DNA of 64,000 nt, taken from the NCBI GenBank assembly GCA_027452215.1, contig DAIDGQ010000009.1, forward strand, positions 1 through 64,000. Direction: 5' to 3'. The stretch is from Granulicella sp. Its GTDB lineage: Bacteria > Acidobacteriota > Terriglobia > Terriglobales > Acidobacteriaceae. Positions 31,973 through 40,733 of this stretch are shown piece by piece. Under the pieces are notes generated by a model. That model was given only the letters and a program-made list of their open reading frames with translations, had not been told where the DNA came from and did no database searches. A program made the translations under genes and the position numbers. Each line of letters starts with the position of its first letter. Within the stretch, counting starts at the first letter, position 1.

Positions 31973-33886
31973 CTAGAACGGGTTGAGTTTATCGAGGCCC
32001 TTCTTCGGCTTGTTCTTGCTGGAGCTCTCGTCGGCCTTGTCCTGCTTGGGAGCCTTGATCTTTTTCTTCTTGCTCAAGTTCGGATCGCGAGTCTCCGCTG
32101 CGGGAATAGGCTTGCCTTCCGCATCGTTCACCTGGTCGGGAGCGGGCGCAGCTTTCTCGACTGGTGGCAGGGCGGAGAACTTCGGTGCCGGTGCGGGAAG
32201 GCCATAGTTGGGATCCTGAGCGCCGGTGGCGGCTGGCAGGCTGCTCGCGGGTGTACCGTTGGGTGTGAGCGTGCTACCTGGAGTGGTAGAGGGAGTGCCG
32301 GTGGGCGTAAGGACCTCAACCCCCATGGAAGCTCCGCCGCCACCCGTGCTGTCGCCGCTGCTTACGGGCGTCGTGGCTCCCTCAACCGTGACCGTCTTCG
32401 TGGAGCTATCCGCGTCTGCTGCAGATTCAGAGGGAACGTCAGAAAGCGTCGGCGGAGCTGCAGCAACCGGTGTAGCCGGTGTGTCAGCCGCTGGTGCAGC
32501 AGTGCTGTCGGCGGGAGCTGCTCCTGCGGCGACTGGCTCAGGATGACTCGAGTCATTGGGAGCGTAGGCGGCCTTGTAGTCTGCCATCAGGCTACGGACG
32601 ACGGTGGGAGCGAGCGTCGGAGGTGGATCCTCGAGCGTCGGAATACCGGTCTGGGCCGAAGTGACGGTATCAGGCCGGTGCATGAAGAACAGCTCAATGC
32701 GCTTCTGCAGATTGTATTGAGCGCGGCTGCCCTCGAGCTCTTCGCTGGCTGCGCGCTGCTCCGGAGTGGGAGTCGGAACGGGCAGATGCATTCCTGTGAG
32801 GCGTTCCTTGGCGTCCTCGGCGTGTGGGGCTGCAGAGTGCTCGAGCACCACCTTGCGATAGTTGTCTGCTGCCTTGCCGTCGTACTCCTGCAGGAGCTTC
32901 GATTTGACGCCCTCGGGGAGACAGGGGACTCCAGGCGTGGGCTTGGTCGTGCAGACGGCTTGAGCACGGACCATGGCTGCTTCCGCGGCGTAGTCATCGC
33001 CCATACCGATCAGCGTGTCATCCATGTGGCTGTACAGAGGATAGGTGTCGATGACGGTCTGATAGCGAGCGATGCTGGCGGGCCAGTTCGCGTGGCTTGC
33101 ATAGAAGGCACCAAGTTCGGCCTCGCGCTCGGCCATTACCTCCTGCACCTCGCGGAGTTTCTGCCGAGCCTCATCCACGAGCTTCGCAGGAGCGTCAGGA
33201 TACTGCTTCAACATGGTGCGGTACTCTTCTTCTGCGTGCGTTCCCTTCGCGTAGTCGCGGTCAGGAACGTCCATCTGCTTGAAGTAGATATCGCCGACGC
33301 GGAGCTGGGCTTCGGCGGCTTCAGGGACGTTCGGGAAGAAGGTAATAAAGTCCTTATATTCCTGCTCTGCCTCGGTGAGCGCGGCGCTGCCACCCTCCTT
33401 GTACCAGGCGTCCGCTACGGCGAGCTTGGCTCGCATCATGTACTGCGAGTCAGGATAGGTGTCGAGTAGGGTTTGGAGGTCGAGGCGGCCGATATCGTAG
33501 TGGCCGCTATGGATCTGGGCCATGGCCTTATCGTAGAGCTGCTTGTCGGGGAGTTGATCATCCTTGCCGATGAGCGGGTTGTACTTAGCCTCCTTCTTCA
33601 GCTCTTTCTTGGTGTCCTTGGTCTCCTGGACACGGTCTTCCTTCGCGACTTTTTGCTTCTTCGTTTTGCCGGCAGGAGTGTTGCTCAGCGTCGCCTCAGC
33701 CTTCGCGGGGGCGGCGGCGGGCGGAGCGGTTGCATCGGAGGGCTGGGTTGTCTGCGCTGCGGGCGGCGTTGCCGGTGCATCCTGCGCACGGAGCCCAAGG
33801 GCTCCAGCGAGAAGTGCGGCTACAGCTAAGCCAGCGAGGAAACCCTTGCGATCGCTGGGGAAAAAACTGCGAATCTTCATGCGCAT
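31973..33886 (-). CDS. BamD-like TPR outer-membrane assembly protein with disordered tail
   Basis: A 637-residue exported protein. Signal segment at residues about 12-35 (GFLAGLAVAALLAGALGLRA), then a Pro/Ala-rich linker and a Lys-rich segment. Residues about 105-360 resemble BamD/YfiO: KQLYDKAMAQIHSGHYDIGR, DTYPDSQYMMRAKLAVADAW, EQEYKDFITFFPNVPEAAEA and a last repeat with YQTVIDTYPLYSHMDD. The C-terminal third is Pro/Ala/Thr-rich and probably disordered, ending in a Lys-rich motif. No lipobox Cys is visible, unlike E. coli BamD. It is the last gene of the tldD to rpe run and has its own terminator. Confidence 0.8.
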   Translation of the reverse strand: MRMKIRSFFPSDRKGFLAGLAVAALLAGALGLRAQDAPATPPAAQTTQPSDATAPPAAAPAKAEATLSNTPAGKTKKQKVAKEDRVQETKDTKKELKKEAKYNPLIGKDDQLPDKQLYDKAMAQIHSGHYDIGRLDLQTLLDTYPDSQYMMRAKLAVADAWYKEGGSAALTEAEQEYKDFITFFPNVPEAAEAQLRVGDIYFKQMDVPDRDYAKGTHAEEEYRTMLKQYPDAPAKLVDEARQKLREVQEVMAEREAELGAFYASHANWPASIARYQTVIDTYPLYSHMDDTLIGMGDDYAAEAAMVRAQAVCTTKPTPGVPCLPEGVKSKLLQEYDGKAADNYRKVVLEHSAAPHAEDAKERLTGMHLPVPTPTPEQRAASEELEGSRAQYNLQKRIELFFMHRPDTVTSAQTGIPTLEDPPPTLAPTVVRSLMADYKAAYAPNDSSHPEPVAAGAAPADSTAAPAADTPATPVAAAPPTLSDVPSESAADADSSTKTVTVEGATTPVSSGDSTGGGGASMGVEVLTPTGTPSTTPGSTLTPNGTPASSLPAATGAQDPNYGLPAPAPKFSALPPVEKAAPAPDQVNDAEGKPIPAAETRDPNLSKKKKIKAPKQDKADESSSKNKPKKGLDKLNPF

Positions 33887-33986
33887 CTACAACTCCATCC
33901 GCTCTGCAGCCAGGCCGCGACGAGCTACATCTATTCTATCTGCCCGGGGAGGAAAATCGCACCGGGCAGCCTGTTTTCCGGGAGAC

Positions 33987-34649
33987 TCAGCTGGCGGCGC
34001 GGGCAATCCTGAGAAACTCGCGTGCGTTGTCTTCAGTCCTGCCCGGTTGGAAGATGGCGGAGCCTGCGACGAGCATGTCCGCTCCAGCTTCGACGACCGA
34101 GGCCACCGTATCGTGAGCAACACCGCCGTCGACCTCGATGCGGAAGTTGAGGCCGAGCGCTGTGCGCATGTCGCGAAGGAGGGCGACGCGTTCGATAGAG
34201 CGGGGAAGAAATTTCTGCCCCCCGAAGCCCGGGTTCACGCTCATGACGAGGACATGATGCACCATCGAAAGGACTTCGGAGAGCATCTCGACCGGCGTGG
34301 CGGGATTGAGGACGACGCCCGCGAGCATGCCATGGTCGGTGATGAGTTGCAGCGTGCGGTTGAGGTGGCGGCAGGCCTCGACCTGGACCGAGACCATGTC
34401 GGCGCCTGCCTCGGCGAAGGCGGGGATGAAGTTGTCGGGGTTCTCGATCATGAGATGGCAGTCGAGAGGGAGTTTGGTGACGGGACGGATGGCCTTGACG
34501 ACAGGAGGACCGAAGGTGATGTTGGGGACGAAGTGGCCGTCCATGACATCGACGTGGACGATGGTGCCGCCGCCGCGCTCGGCTGTGGCAATCTCGTCGG
34601 CGAGATGCGCGAAGTCGGCAGCGAGGATCGAAAAGGCTAGTTCAATCAT
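33987..34649 (-). CDS. rpe: Ribulose-phosphate 3-epimerase
   Basis: A 220-residue TIM-barrel enzyme interconverting ribulose 5-phosphate and xylulose 5-phosphate. HVDVMDGHFVPNITFGPPVV (about 33-52), DCHLMIENPD (about 67-76), VMSVNPGFGGQKF (about 137-149) and EVDGGV (about 178-183) are the metal and phosphate signatures. Length is typical. It completes the pentose phosphate set begun at 10.5 kb but lies 15 kb away in the opposite strand, 27 bp downstream of the UvrC-like gene and 100 bp upstream of the BamD-like gene. Confidence 0.95.
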   Translation of the reverse strand: MIELAFSILAADFAHLADEIATAERGGGTIVHVDVMDGHFVPNITFGPPVVKAIRPVTKLPLDCHLMIENPDNFIPAFAEAGADMVSVQVEACRHLNRTLQLITDHGMLAGVVLNPATPVEMLSEVLSMVHHVLVMSVNPGFGGQKFLPRSIERVALLRDMRTALGLNFRIEVDGGVAHDTVASVVEAGADMLVAGSAIFQPGRTEDNAREFLRIARAAS

Positions 34650-34676
34650 GAGCTTCAGTTTAGCAGCGCGGGAGAG

Positions 34677-36173
34677 CTAGTCCGTGATGTCGGAGGGCGT
34701 GATGGCTTTGCGGGTGCGGGGGCGTTTGGGGAGGACGGGGACTTCGCGCTCGACGCCCTCGCGGCCGGGGTGGATGATCTTGGTTTTGAGAGCTTTGGCT
34801 GCTTCGCGATCAACTGCGGAGACCGGCGCGGGTGGGCCGAGGACGACGCGCGCGGCTCCGTTGAGGATGCGGCGGATGGGCCATTGTGGGTCGCTGCCGG
34901 AGCTGCTCGGAGAGACGACCGGCAGGAAGACTTCGCCCGCGCGCTGCTTCTCCGGGCGATAGTACCAGCGGCGGAAGAGCGATAGATTGTCGCAGAGTTC
35001 GGCGAGGTCGGCGGGGGACTGAGCGCGGGCGGTGAGGGCGTCGATGGCGGCGCGGGCTCGGTCTTCAGGAGTGAGCGTGGGTGTAAAGGGAGGCGCTTCA
35101 GGTGTGGGCGCGTCGACCTGGGCTGGCTCGTCGAGAGGAACGGCAGCGAGCATCAGCGGCTGTGCGAAGAGGCTGCTGCCGACGGCGGTCTGCTCGCGGA
35201 CGGCGCGGACGCCGAGCGTGGAGAGGCGCTCGGGGCCGACGATCTGGCCGTGCTCGAAGAGGAAGACGGCGGCGTCCTCGGTGCTTGCGGCATCCTCTCG
35301 CGGAGCGGCCTCCTGGAGGATGAGGGCGCGAAGATCGGCGACGGGGCGAACGAGTTCGTCGGCCAGCAGAGCGGCGGTGCGAACCTTCTCCCACTGCTTG
35401 TGGAGCGCGGCGGCGGCTTCGAAGTCCATGGCCTCGCTGGCGGCCTCGCGCTGGGCTGCAACCTCGTCGAGCAGAGATTGACCGCGGGTCATGAAGAAGG
35501 CGAAGACGCGCTGCGCTTCGTCCGCGTATTGGTCGGGGGTGCAGGCCTGCGGATTGCCCTCCTTGCAGGGCTGCAGGCACTTCTTCATCTCACCGTACAC
35601 GCAGCCCGGATGGTCGGGATAGGGCTCGAGATCTTCGTAACAGCGGCGCAGGAGAAAGAGGTCGAGCACGGCGTCGCAGTAGCGATCGGCCGCGGCTCGC
35701 GAGGGGAAGGGGCCGAAGGATTCGGGCAGAGATTTCTTGCTCAGGCGATTGGTGGAGTAGACGCGCGGATGCGTGTGCGACAGTGTTACGCGCAGCACGT
35801 AGGGAGCGTGCAGGCGCAGACGGCGGCGAGCTTCGTCGGAGCCGAAGGCGGAGCAGGACGCACGGTAGAGGAGGAGCGTGGATTCAAAGTCCGAACCGGT
35901 GCGGGTGTACTCGATGAAGCGGACGCGCTCGCGAAGGTTGAGGCGCCTGGAGAGGATGGGGCGACCCTGTTCGTCGACAGCTTCGGGCGGCGCGAGCAAC
36001 CGGCGCAGGCGGCGGCGAAGGTCGGCGGTGCGAGTCAGGTAGGGCTCTCCGGCTTCTCCGCGCAGAGCGAAGACGCCGGGGGAGGCGGGGATCGCGCGCA
36101 GAAGTTCGTCGGAGTTCTCCGGGAGGAACTCGATGCGATGGTCGAATGAGAATTGAGAAGAGGGCGCGGCCAC
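34677..36173 (-). CDS. UvrC-like protein with Fe-S cysteines, lacking the RNase H half
   Basis: A 498-residue protein related to the N-terminal half of excinuclease subunit C. The GIY-YIG-like start is degenerate: ASPGVFALRGEAGEPYLTR (residues 30-48) where UvrC has GVY...YVGKA. The cysteine set of the UvrC iron-sulfur region is kept at Cys178, Cys191, Cys199 and Cys203, and a UvrB-interaction UVR helix AMDFEAAAALHKQWEKV is at 248-264. The second catalytic (RNase H-like) domain and HhH tail are absent; the C-terminus is a Pro/Ala-rich linker plus a basic region ending in ITPSDITD. It may act with UvrB or be a regulatory relative. Lies in the tldD-rpe run. Confidence 0.78.
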   Translation of the reverse strand: MAAPSSQFSFDHRIEFLPENSDELLRAIPASPGVFALRGEAGEPYLTRTADLRRRLRRLLAPPEAVDEQGRPILSRRLNLRERVRFIEYTRTGSDFESTLLLYRASCSAFGSDEARRRLRLHAPYVLRVTLSHTHPRVYSTNRLSKKSLPESFGPFPSRAAADRYCDAVLDLFLLRRCYEDLEPYPDHPGCVYGEMKKCLQPCKEGNPQACTPDQYADEAQRVFAFFMTRGQSLLDEVAAQREAASEAMDFEAAAALHKQWEKVRTAALLADELVRPVADLRALILQEAAPREDAASTEDAAVFLFEHGQIVGPERLSTLGVRAVREQTAVGSSLFAQPLMLAAVPLDEPAQVDAPTPEAPPFTPTLTPEDRARAAIDALTARAQSPADLAELCDNLSLFRRWYYRPEKQRAGEVFLPVVSPSSSGSDPQWPIRRILNGAARVVLGPPAPVSAVDREAAKALKTKIIHPGREGVEREVPVLPKRPRTRKAITPSDITD

Positions 36174-36205
36174 AGGATGGATTTTAGACTGCCGCGGAGG
36201 GGCGG

Positions 36206-37630
36206 TCAGCTTCCCGCGATGGTGAGGCCTTCGACGCGGATCGTGGGGACGGCGCCGGAGCTGCGGAATTCGAGGTCGTTGCCAATGGCTACGACGTTGC
36301 GGAAGATGTCCTTGAGATTTCCGGCAATCGTGATTTGTTCGACCGGGTAGGCAAGTTCGCCGTTCTCGATCCAGAGGCCGCTGGCGCCGACCGAGTAGTC
36401 TCCTGTGACGAGGTTCACGCCGTGGCCCATAGTCTGCAGCACGTAGAGGCCGGAGGGAACGCCGCCAATGATCTGCTCGGGTGTGAGCGCGCCGGGCTCG
36501 AGAAAGTAGTTGCCGCCGCCGATGCCGGGAGCTCCTGCGAGGCCGCGTGAGGCCTTGCCCGTCGACTCCATGGAGAGCTTGCGGGCGGTGTAGGTATTGA
36601 GCATCAGCTCTTTGAGGATGCCTCGCTCGATGACCACGGTGCGGCGGGTACGGAGGCCGTCGCCATCGAAGGGGCTGGTGCCGAAGCCTCCTACGCGGAG
36701 GGTCTCGCCGTTTGGCAACGTGTGGTCGAACACCATCGTGCCGTCGTCGATCATGGTGATGTTTTCGCCGGCGACCTGCTCCCCTAATTTACCGGAGAAC
36801 ATGGACGCGTTGCGGTAGATCGAGTCGCCGTCGGCTGCGGAGAGAAGGTTGCCCATGAGGCCTCGCGCGATCTCCGGAGCGAAGACGACAGGGCAGCGCT
36901 GCGTGGCGACGGGGCGCGCGCCAAGGCGGCGAAGGGCTCGTTCGGCGGCCTTGCGGCCAACCTCTTCAGGAGTGACAAGGAGCTTCGCCGAGCGTGCGCT
37001 CGAGTACCAGAAGTCGCGCTGCATGGCGCCGCTGGCGTCCTGCGCGATGGGCGTGACAGAGAAGCCGCAATAGCTGCTGCGGTACTCGCCAGAGAAGCCG
37101 CGCGAGTTGACCATGACGCGATGCAGGCTGCTGGCGTCGAAGTCTGCACCGGAAGAGTTCTGAATGCGCGTGTCGAAGGCCATGGCTGCGGCCTCGCAGC
37201 GGCGGGCGATGTCGATGCGTTCGGCGGGAGGGATGGCGTCAACGTCGTTGAAGTGGAGAGCGAGGCTGGCGACGTCGTTCAAGCCGAACGCAGCGCGGTC
37301 GGGCAGGCCGGCGAAGGGATCGGCGCCGGTGACCTTCGCGAGCTCAACGGCGGACTCGATGATGCGCGTGACGCCCTCGGGCGAGAGATCGCTGGTGGAG
37401 GTACTGGAGGTTCGTTGGCCGTCGCCGTCCGCGAAGAAGACCCGCAGACCAAGGGCGCGGGAGCCGGACTCGGTGAGCTGCTCGACCTGGCCGAGACGCA
37501 CGTTGACACCGAAGTCTTCGCTCTCGACGGCGACGGCTTCGGCATCCGTTGCTCCGAGATCGAGCGCTCGCGAGACGGCCTCTGCGGCGAGCTGCTTGAG
37601 ATCAGTGGCGTGCGTAGTTGTTGTGCTCAA
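36206..37630 (-). CDS. tldE: TldE/PmbA-type metalloprotease subunit
   Basis: A 474-residue member of the PmbA/TldD superfamily without an HExxxH motif, as expected for TldE. Recognisable regions include LGATDAEAVAVESEDFGVNV near the N-terminus, SGADFDASSLHRVMVNSRGF (about 158-177), GLAGAPGIGGGNYFLEPG (about 369-386) and TGDYSVGASGLWIENGE (about 413-429). TldD and TldE form a heterodimer that degrades unfolded or small peptide substrates, such as microcin precursors in other bacteria. TldD is encoded just upstream, with a small Cys protein between. Confidence 0.92.
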   Translation of the reverse strand: MSTTTTHATDLKQLAAEAVSRALDLGATDAEAVAVESEDFGVNVRLGQVEQLTESGSRALGLRVFFADGDGQRTSSTSTSDLSPEGVTRIIESAVELAKVTGADPFAGLPDRAAFGLNDVASLALHFNDVDAIPPAERIDIARRCEAAAMAFDTRIQNSSGADFDASSLHRVMVNSRGFSGEYRSSYCGFSVTPIAQDASGAMQRDFWYSSARSAKLLVTPEEVGRKAAERALRRLGARPVATQRCPVVFAPEIARGLMGNLLSAADGDSIYRNASMFSGKLGEQVAGENITMIDDGTMVFDHTLPNGETLRVGGFGTSPFDGDGLRTRRTVVIERGILKELMLNTYTARKLSMESTGKASRGLAGAPGIGGGNYFLEPGALTPEQIIGGVPSGLYVLQTMGHGVNLVTGDYSVGASGLWIENGELAYPVEQITIAGNLKDIFRNVVAIGNDLEFRSSGAVPTIRVEGLTIAGS

Positions 37631-37649
37631 CGGAGATCTCCTGCGTGCG

Positions 37650-37967
37650 TTAGGCTACGGGAGTGCCGGAGAGCCGAGTCTCGCGGCCATCGGTCGCGGC
37701 GTGAAAGCGAGCTCCCATGGGGCAATGTTCGGAGTCGCTCTTGAGCTTGTGCTCGACGTGCGAGACCGCGCCGGGAGTGTGGCGCTTGTGCAGTTTCAGA
37801 GCGCCATGGCACTCCTTGCAGCGGAACTCCGTATCGCCATCGAGGATGGCGTCGGCAACGCTCTTGAGCTTCCAGAAGGGCTCATATCCACCACTGGCCC
37901 GCACGCGGCGACGTTTCACTTCACACTCGAAAAGCTTCTCAGGGATTGCTGCAACTTTGGTAGCCAT
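37650..37967 (-). CDS. Small Cys/His protein between tldD and tldE
   Basis: A 105-residue soluble protein starting MATKVAAIPEKLFECEVKRR. FRCKECHGALKLHKRHTPG, followed by SHVEHKLKSDSEHCPMG, gives Cys-x2-Cys...His...His...Cys positions (about 59-90) suitable for a zinc site. AGGAAAGAAG lies just upstream of the ATG at 37967; the longer in-frame ORF to 38120 overlaps tldD and is rejected. It is 20 bp upstream of tldE and 63 bp downstream of tldD, so probably co-transcribed with both. Function unknown. Confidence 0.7.
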   Translation of the reverse strand: MATKVAAIPEKLFECEVKRRRVRASGGYEPFWKLKSVADAILDGDTEFRCKECHGALKLHKRHTPGAVSHVEHKLKSDSEHCPMGARFHAATDGRETRLSGTPVA

Positions 37968-38029
37968 GGTCTTCTTTCCTCGTGCGGTTGGAGATGCGTG
38001 AGCGGTTCTAATCCGAGTCGAAGAGCTGG

Positions 38030-39493
38030 TTAGTGGCCGGTACCACCGACGGTCATGCGATCGAGCTTGGTGGTGGGCATGCCGACACCCACGGGGACGC
38101 TCTGGCCGGCCTTGCCACACGTGCCAACGCCCTCGTCCAGGGCCAGATCGTTGCCTACCATCGAGACATACTTAAGCGCTTCGGGCCCGTTGCCGATCAA
38201 CGTTGCTCCCTTTACCGGAGCGGTGACGACACCGTCCTCGATGAGGTAGGCCTCGCTGGCGGTGAAGACGAATTTGCCGCTGGTGATGTCGACCTGGCCG
38301 CCTCCGAAGTTGACGGCATAGAGGCCTCGCTTGACGCTTCTGATGATGTCGGAGGGAAGGTCGTCGCCGTTGAGCATGTAGGTGTTGGTCATGCGCGGCA
38401 TCGGGATAGCTTGATAGCTTTCGCGACGTCCGCTGCCGGTGTTGGGCATGTTCATCAGGCGCGAACTGAGCTTGTCGGAGAGGTAGCCGCGGAGGATGCC
38501 GTTTTCGATCAGCACGGTCTCTTGCGTTGCGTTGCCCTCGTCGTCGACGTTGAGCGAACCGCGGCGGCCGGGCATCTTGCCGTTGTCGACGACTGTGACC
38601 TTCGGCGACGCGACCTTCTGGCCGATGAGACCGGCGAAGGCAGAAGTTTTCTTGCGGTTGAAGTCGGCTTCGAGGCCATGCCCTACAGCTTCGTGAAGCA
38701 GAACGCCAGGCCAGCCGGGGCCGAGAACGACCTCCATCTCGCCGGCCGGAGCGGCGATGGCGCCAAGCTGCAGGATGGCGGTCCGCGCCGCCTCGCGAGC
38801 ATAGTGCTCGGGCGATTTCTCGCCGGTGAAGAAGTCGAGCGTGATGCGTCCTCCACCTCCGGAGGTCCCTCGCGCGGTGTTGATTTCGTCCTTCGCAATG
38901 ACCGAAACGTTGAGGCGAGCGAGCGGCTGCGTATCGGATGCGAATGTGCCGTCGGAGGCGGCGATGAGGATGCGGCGGAGCTCGTCGTTGATGCTGGCGC
39001 GAACCTGCGTGATGCGAGGATCGAAGTCGCGGGCGGCCTTGTTTGCTCGCTCGATGAGCTTCAGCTTTGCCGCAACTTCAGCGTCGGCCGTGCCTCCGGC
39101 GACGGGATAGAGTGAAGGCGTTGCGGTCTCCGTAAAGCCCTGCACTCGCTGGGTCTGCGGGCCGTTGGCGATCAGCGCGGCGGTACGTGCGGCTTTGAGC
39201 AGGCGGTCCGGCGAGAGGTCATCGGTGTAGGCAAAGCCGGTGCGTTCGCCCGACAGAACGCGAATGCCGCAGCCCACGCTGATGCCCTGCGCCGCTGTCT
39301 TGACGATGCCTTCATCCATGCCAAGAGACATCGACGTGACCGCTTCGAAGTAGAGATCGGCGAACTCGCCACCAGCTGAAAGGGCCTCTCCGAGGCAACG
39401 CTCGAGGAGCCGCTCGGTCAGGCCGAGGTGGGTGAAGAAGTATCGTTTGTGGTCCGGGACATCGGAATGGAGAAGGTTTGGAGCGGCTGCCAT
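38030..39493 (-). CDS. tldD: TldD metalloprotease
   Basis: A 487-residue protease subunit with the TldD metal motif LLHEAVGHGLEADFNRK (about residues 265-281; the HExxxH zinc ligands). Other family regions are the N-terminal EFADLYFEAV, VFDNGxMPGRRG-type VVDNGKMPGRRGSLNVDDEG (about 309-328), and the C-terminal VKGATLIGNGPEAL (about 436-449). It pairs with TldE downstream. It appears to head the minus-strand run tldD, small Cys protein, tldE, UvrC-like, rpe, BamD-like; the divergent gene on the other side is an acyltransferase. Confidence 0.94.
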   Translation of the reverse strand: MAAAPNLLHSDVPDHKRYFFTHLGLTERLLERCLGEALSAGGEFADLYFEAVTSMSLGMDEGIVKTAAQGISVGCGIRVLSGERTGFAYTDDLSPDRLLKAARTAALIANGPQTQRVQGFTETATPSLYPVAGGTADAEVAAKLKLIERANKAARDFDPRITQVRASINDELRRILIAASDGTFASDTQPLARLNVSVIAKDEINTARGTSGGGGRITLDFFTGEKSPEHYAREAARTAILQLGAIAAPAGEMEVVLGPGWPGVLLHEAVGHGLEADFNRKKTSAFAGLIGQKVASPKVTVVDNGKMPGRRGSLNVDDEGNATQETVLIENGILRGYLSDKLSSRLMNMPNTGSGRRESYQAIPMPRMTNTYMLNGDDLPSDIIRSVKRGLYAVNFGGGQVDITSGKFVFTASEAYLIEDGVVTAPVKGATLIGNGPEALKYVSMVGNDLALDEGVGTCGKAGQSVPVGVGMPTTKLDRMTVGGTGH

Positions 39494-39553
39494 TAACCTA
39501 ATTGTAGTCTTATATCACCTCGAACCCCTCATCGCAGTGGAAGCAACTCCGTC

Positions 39554-40711
39554 ATGGCATCAAAAAAAGCTTCTAACGACCGGCTTGCGGGCCTCGATAC
39601 ACTTCGTGCGCTGGCGATTTTGCTGGTCATGGTGTTCCACCTCGGCCGGAGGTTGCCGGAAAGCTTTGCGCCGGTGGCGAGGTTTGGATGGATGGGTGTC
39701 GACCTCTTCTTTGTGCTGAGCGGCTATCTGATCGGTTCGCAACTGCTCAAGCCTGTGCGTGCTGGACTCGGCGTCTCGCTTCCGGGGTTCTATCGCAACC
39801 GAGCGTACCGAATTCTTCCGGTGTACCTGGTGGTGCTTGCTCTGTATGCTTTGTGGCCAGCGTGGCGCGAGGCGCCGGGCCTGCCGCCGCTGTGGCAATA
39901 CCTGACGTTCACGCAAAACTTCTTCGTCGACTACGGGAAGAACCAGGCGTTCTCGCATGTTTGGTCGCTGTGTGTGGAAGAGCACTTCTATCTCTTACTG
40001 CCACTGATCGTTTTGGTGATGTCCCGCCGGTCCGCGCCATGGAAGACGGTGGCCGTGCTGGCGTTCTTCTTCGCTCTCGGCCTGGCGACGCGCAGCTACG
40101 AATATTTCCATGGGCTGCTGCCGATAGGGAGAGACAGCGATGGCTTCGGCGTGCAGTATATCGAGCGCATCTACTATCCGACCTACACGCGGCTCGACGG
40201 ATTGCTCGCGGGTGTGGGGCTGGCGTTGGTGAAAGTGTTCAGGCCCATAGGGTGGTCGGCGATTGTGCGCCGTGCTAACTGGTTGCTCGGGGCGGGTGTT
40301 GTCGCGCTCGGCGCAGCGGTCTGGATCTTTGTGGACCGCTTCGGGCCGGTGGGAACGGTGATTGGCTTCCCTCTGACGGCGCTCGGGTTTGCCATGCTGG
40401 TCGCGGCCGCCGCGGACACTCGTTGCTGGTTTGGGAGGCTGCGGGTGCCGGGTGCGAAGGTTGTCGCGATGCTCGCCTACAGCCTCTACCTCACGCACAA
40501 GGAGATCGCGCATCTGGATGAACTCTGGCTGCCGCAGGTGATGGCCGCTCGCGGTGCAGGCGCGACGGCATTGATTGCTGCAAGCTGTCTTGTGGCTGCT
40601 GCGGTGCTTTACTTCGCGGTGGAGAGGCCGTTCCTGGTGCTGCGAGATCGGCGAGCAGGGCGCAGAGCCGGGAGCGTCGATCTGGAGGCTCGCGCCGAGC
40701 CTGCGCTCTAG
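39554..40711 (+). CDS. Acyltransferase 3 family membrane protein (OafA/YrhL type)
   Basis: A 385-residue integral membrane protein with about ten hydrophobic segments. The family hallmark is the start RLAGLDTLRALAILLVMVFHLGRRLP (residues about 10-35; the His in VFHLGRR is the proposed catalytic residue), then FFVLSGYLIGSQLL, FYRNRAYRILPVYLV and WSLCVEEHFYLLLPL. Such proteins O-acylate cell-surface sugars, antibiotics or lipids. The soluble SGNH domain of OafA is absent. No polysaccharide genes are adjacent, so the substrate is open. Confidence 0.9.
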   Translation: MASKKASNDRLAGLDTLRALAILLVMVFHLGRRLPESFAPVARFGWMGVDLFFVLSGYLIGSQLLKPVRAGLGVSLPGFYRNRAYRILPVYLVVLALYALWPAWREAPGLPPLWQYLTFTQNFFVDYGKNQAFSHVWSLCVEEHFYLLLPLIVLVMSRRSAPWKTVAVLAFFFALGLATRSYEYFHGLLPIGRDSDGFGVQYIERIYYPTYTRLDGLLAGVGLALVKVFRPIGWSAIVRRANWLLGAGVVALGAAVWIFVDRFGPVGTVIGFPLTALGFAMLVAAAADTRCWFGRLRVPGAKVVAMLAYSLYLTHKEIAHLDELWLPQVMAARGAGATALIAASCLVAAAVLYFAVERPFLVLRDRRAGRRAGSVDLEARAEPAL

Positions 40712-40733
40712 CGGACGCAGCCCAGCGCGTTAG

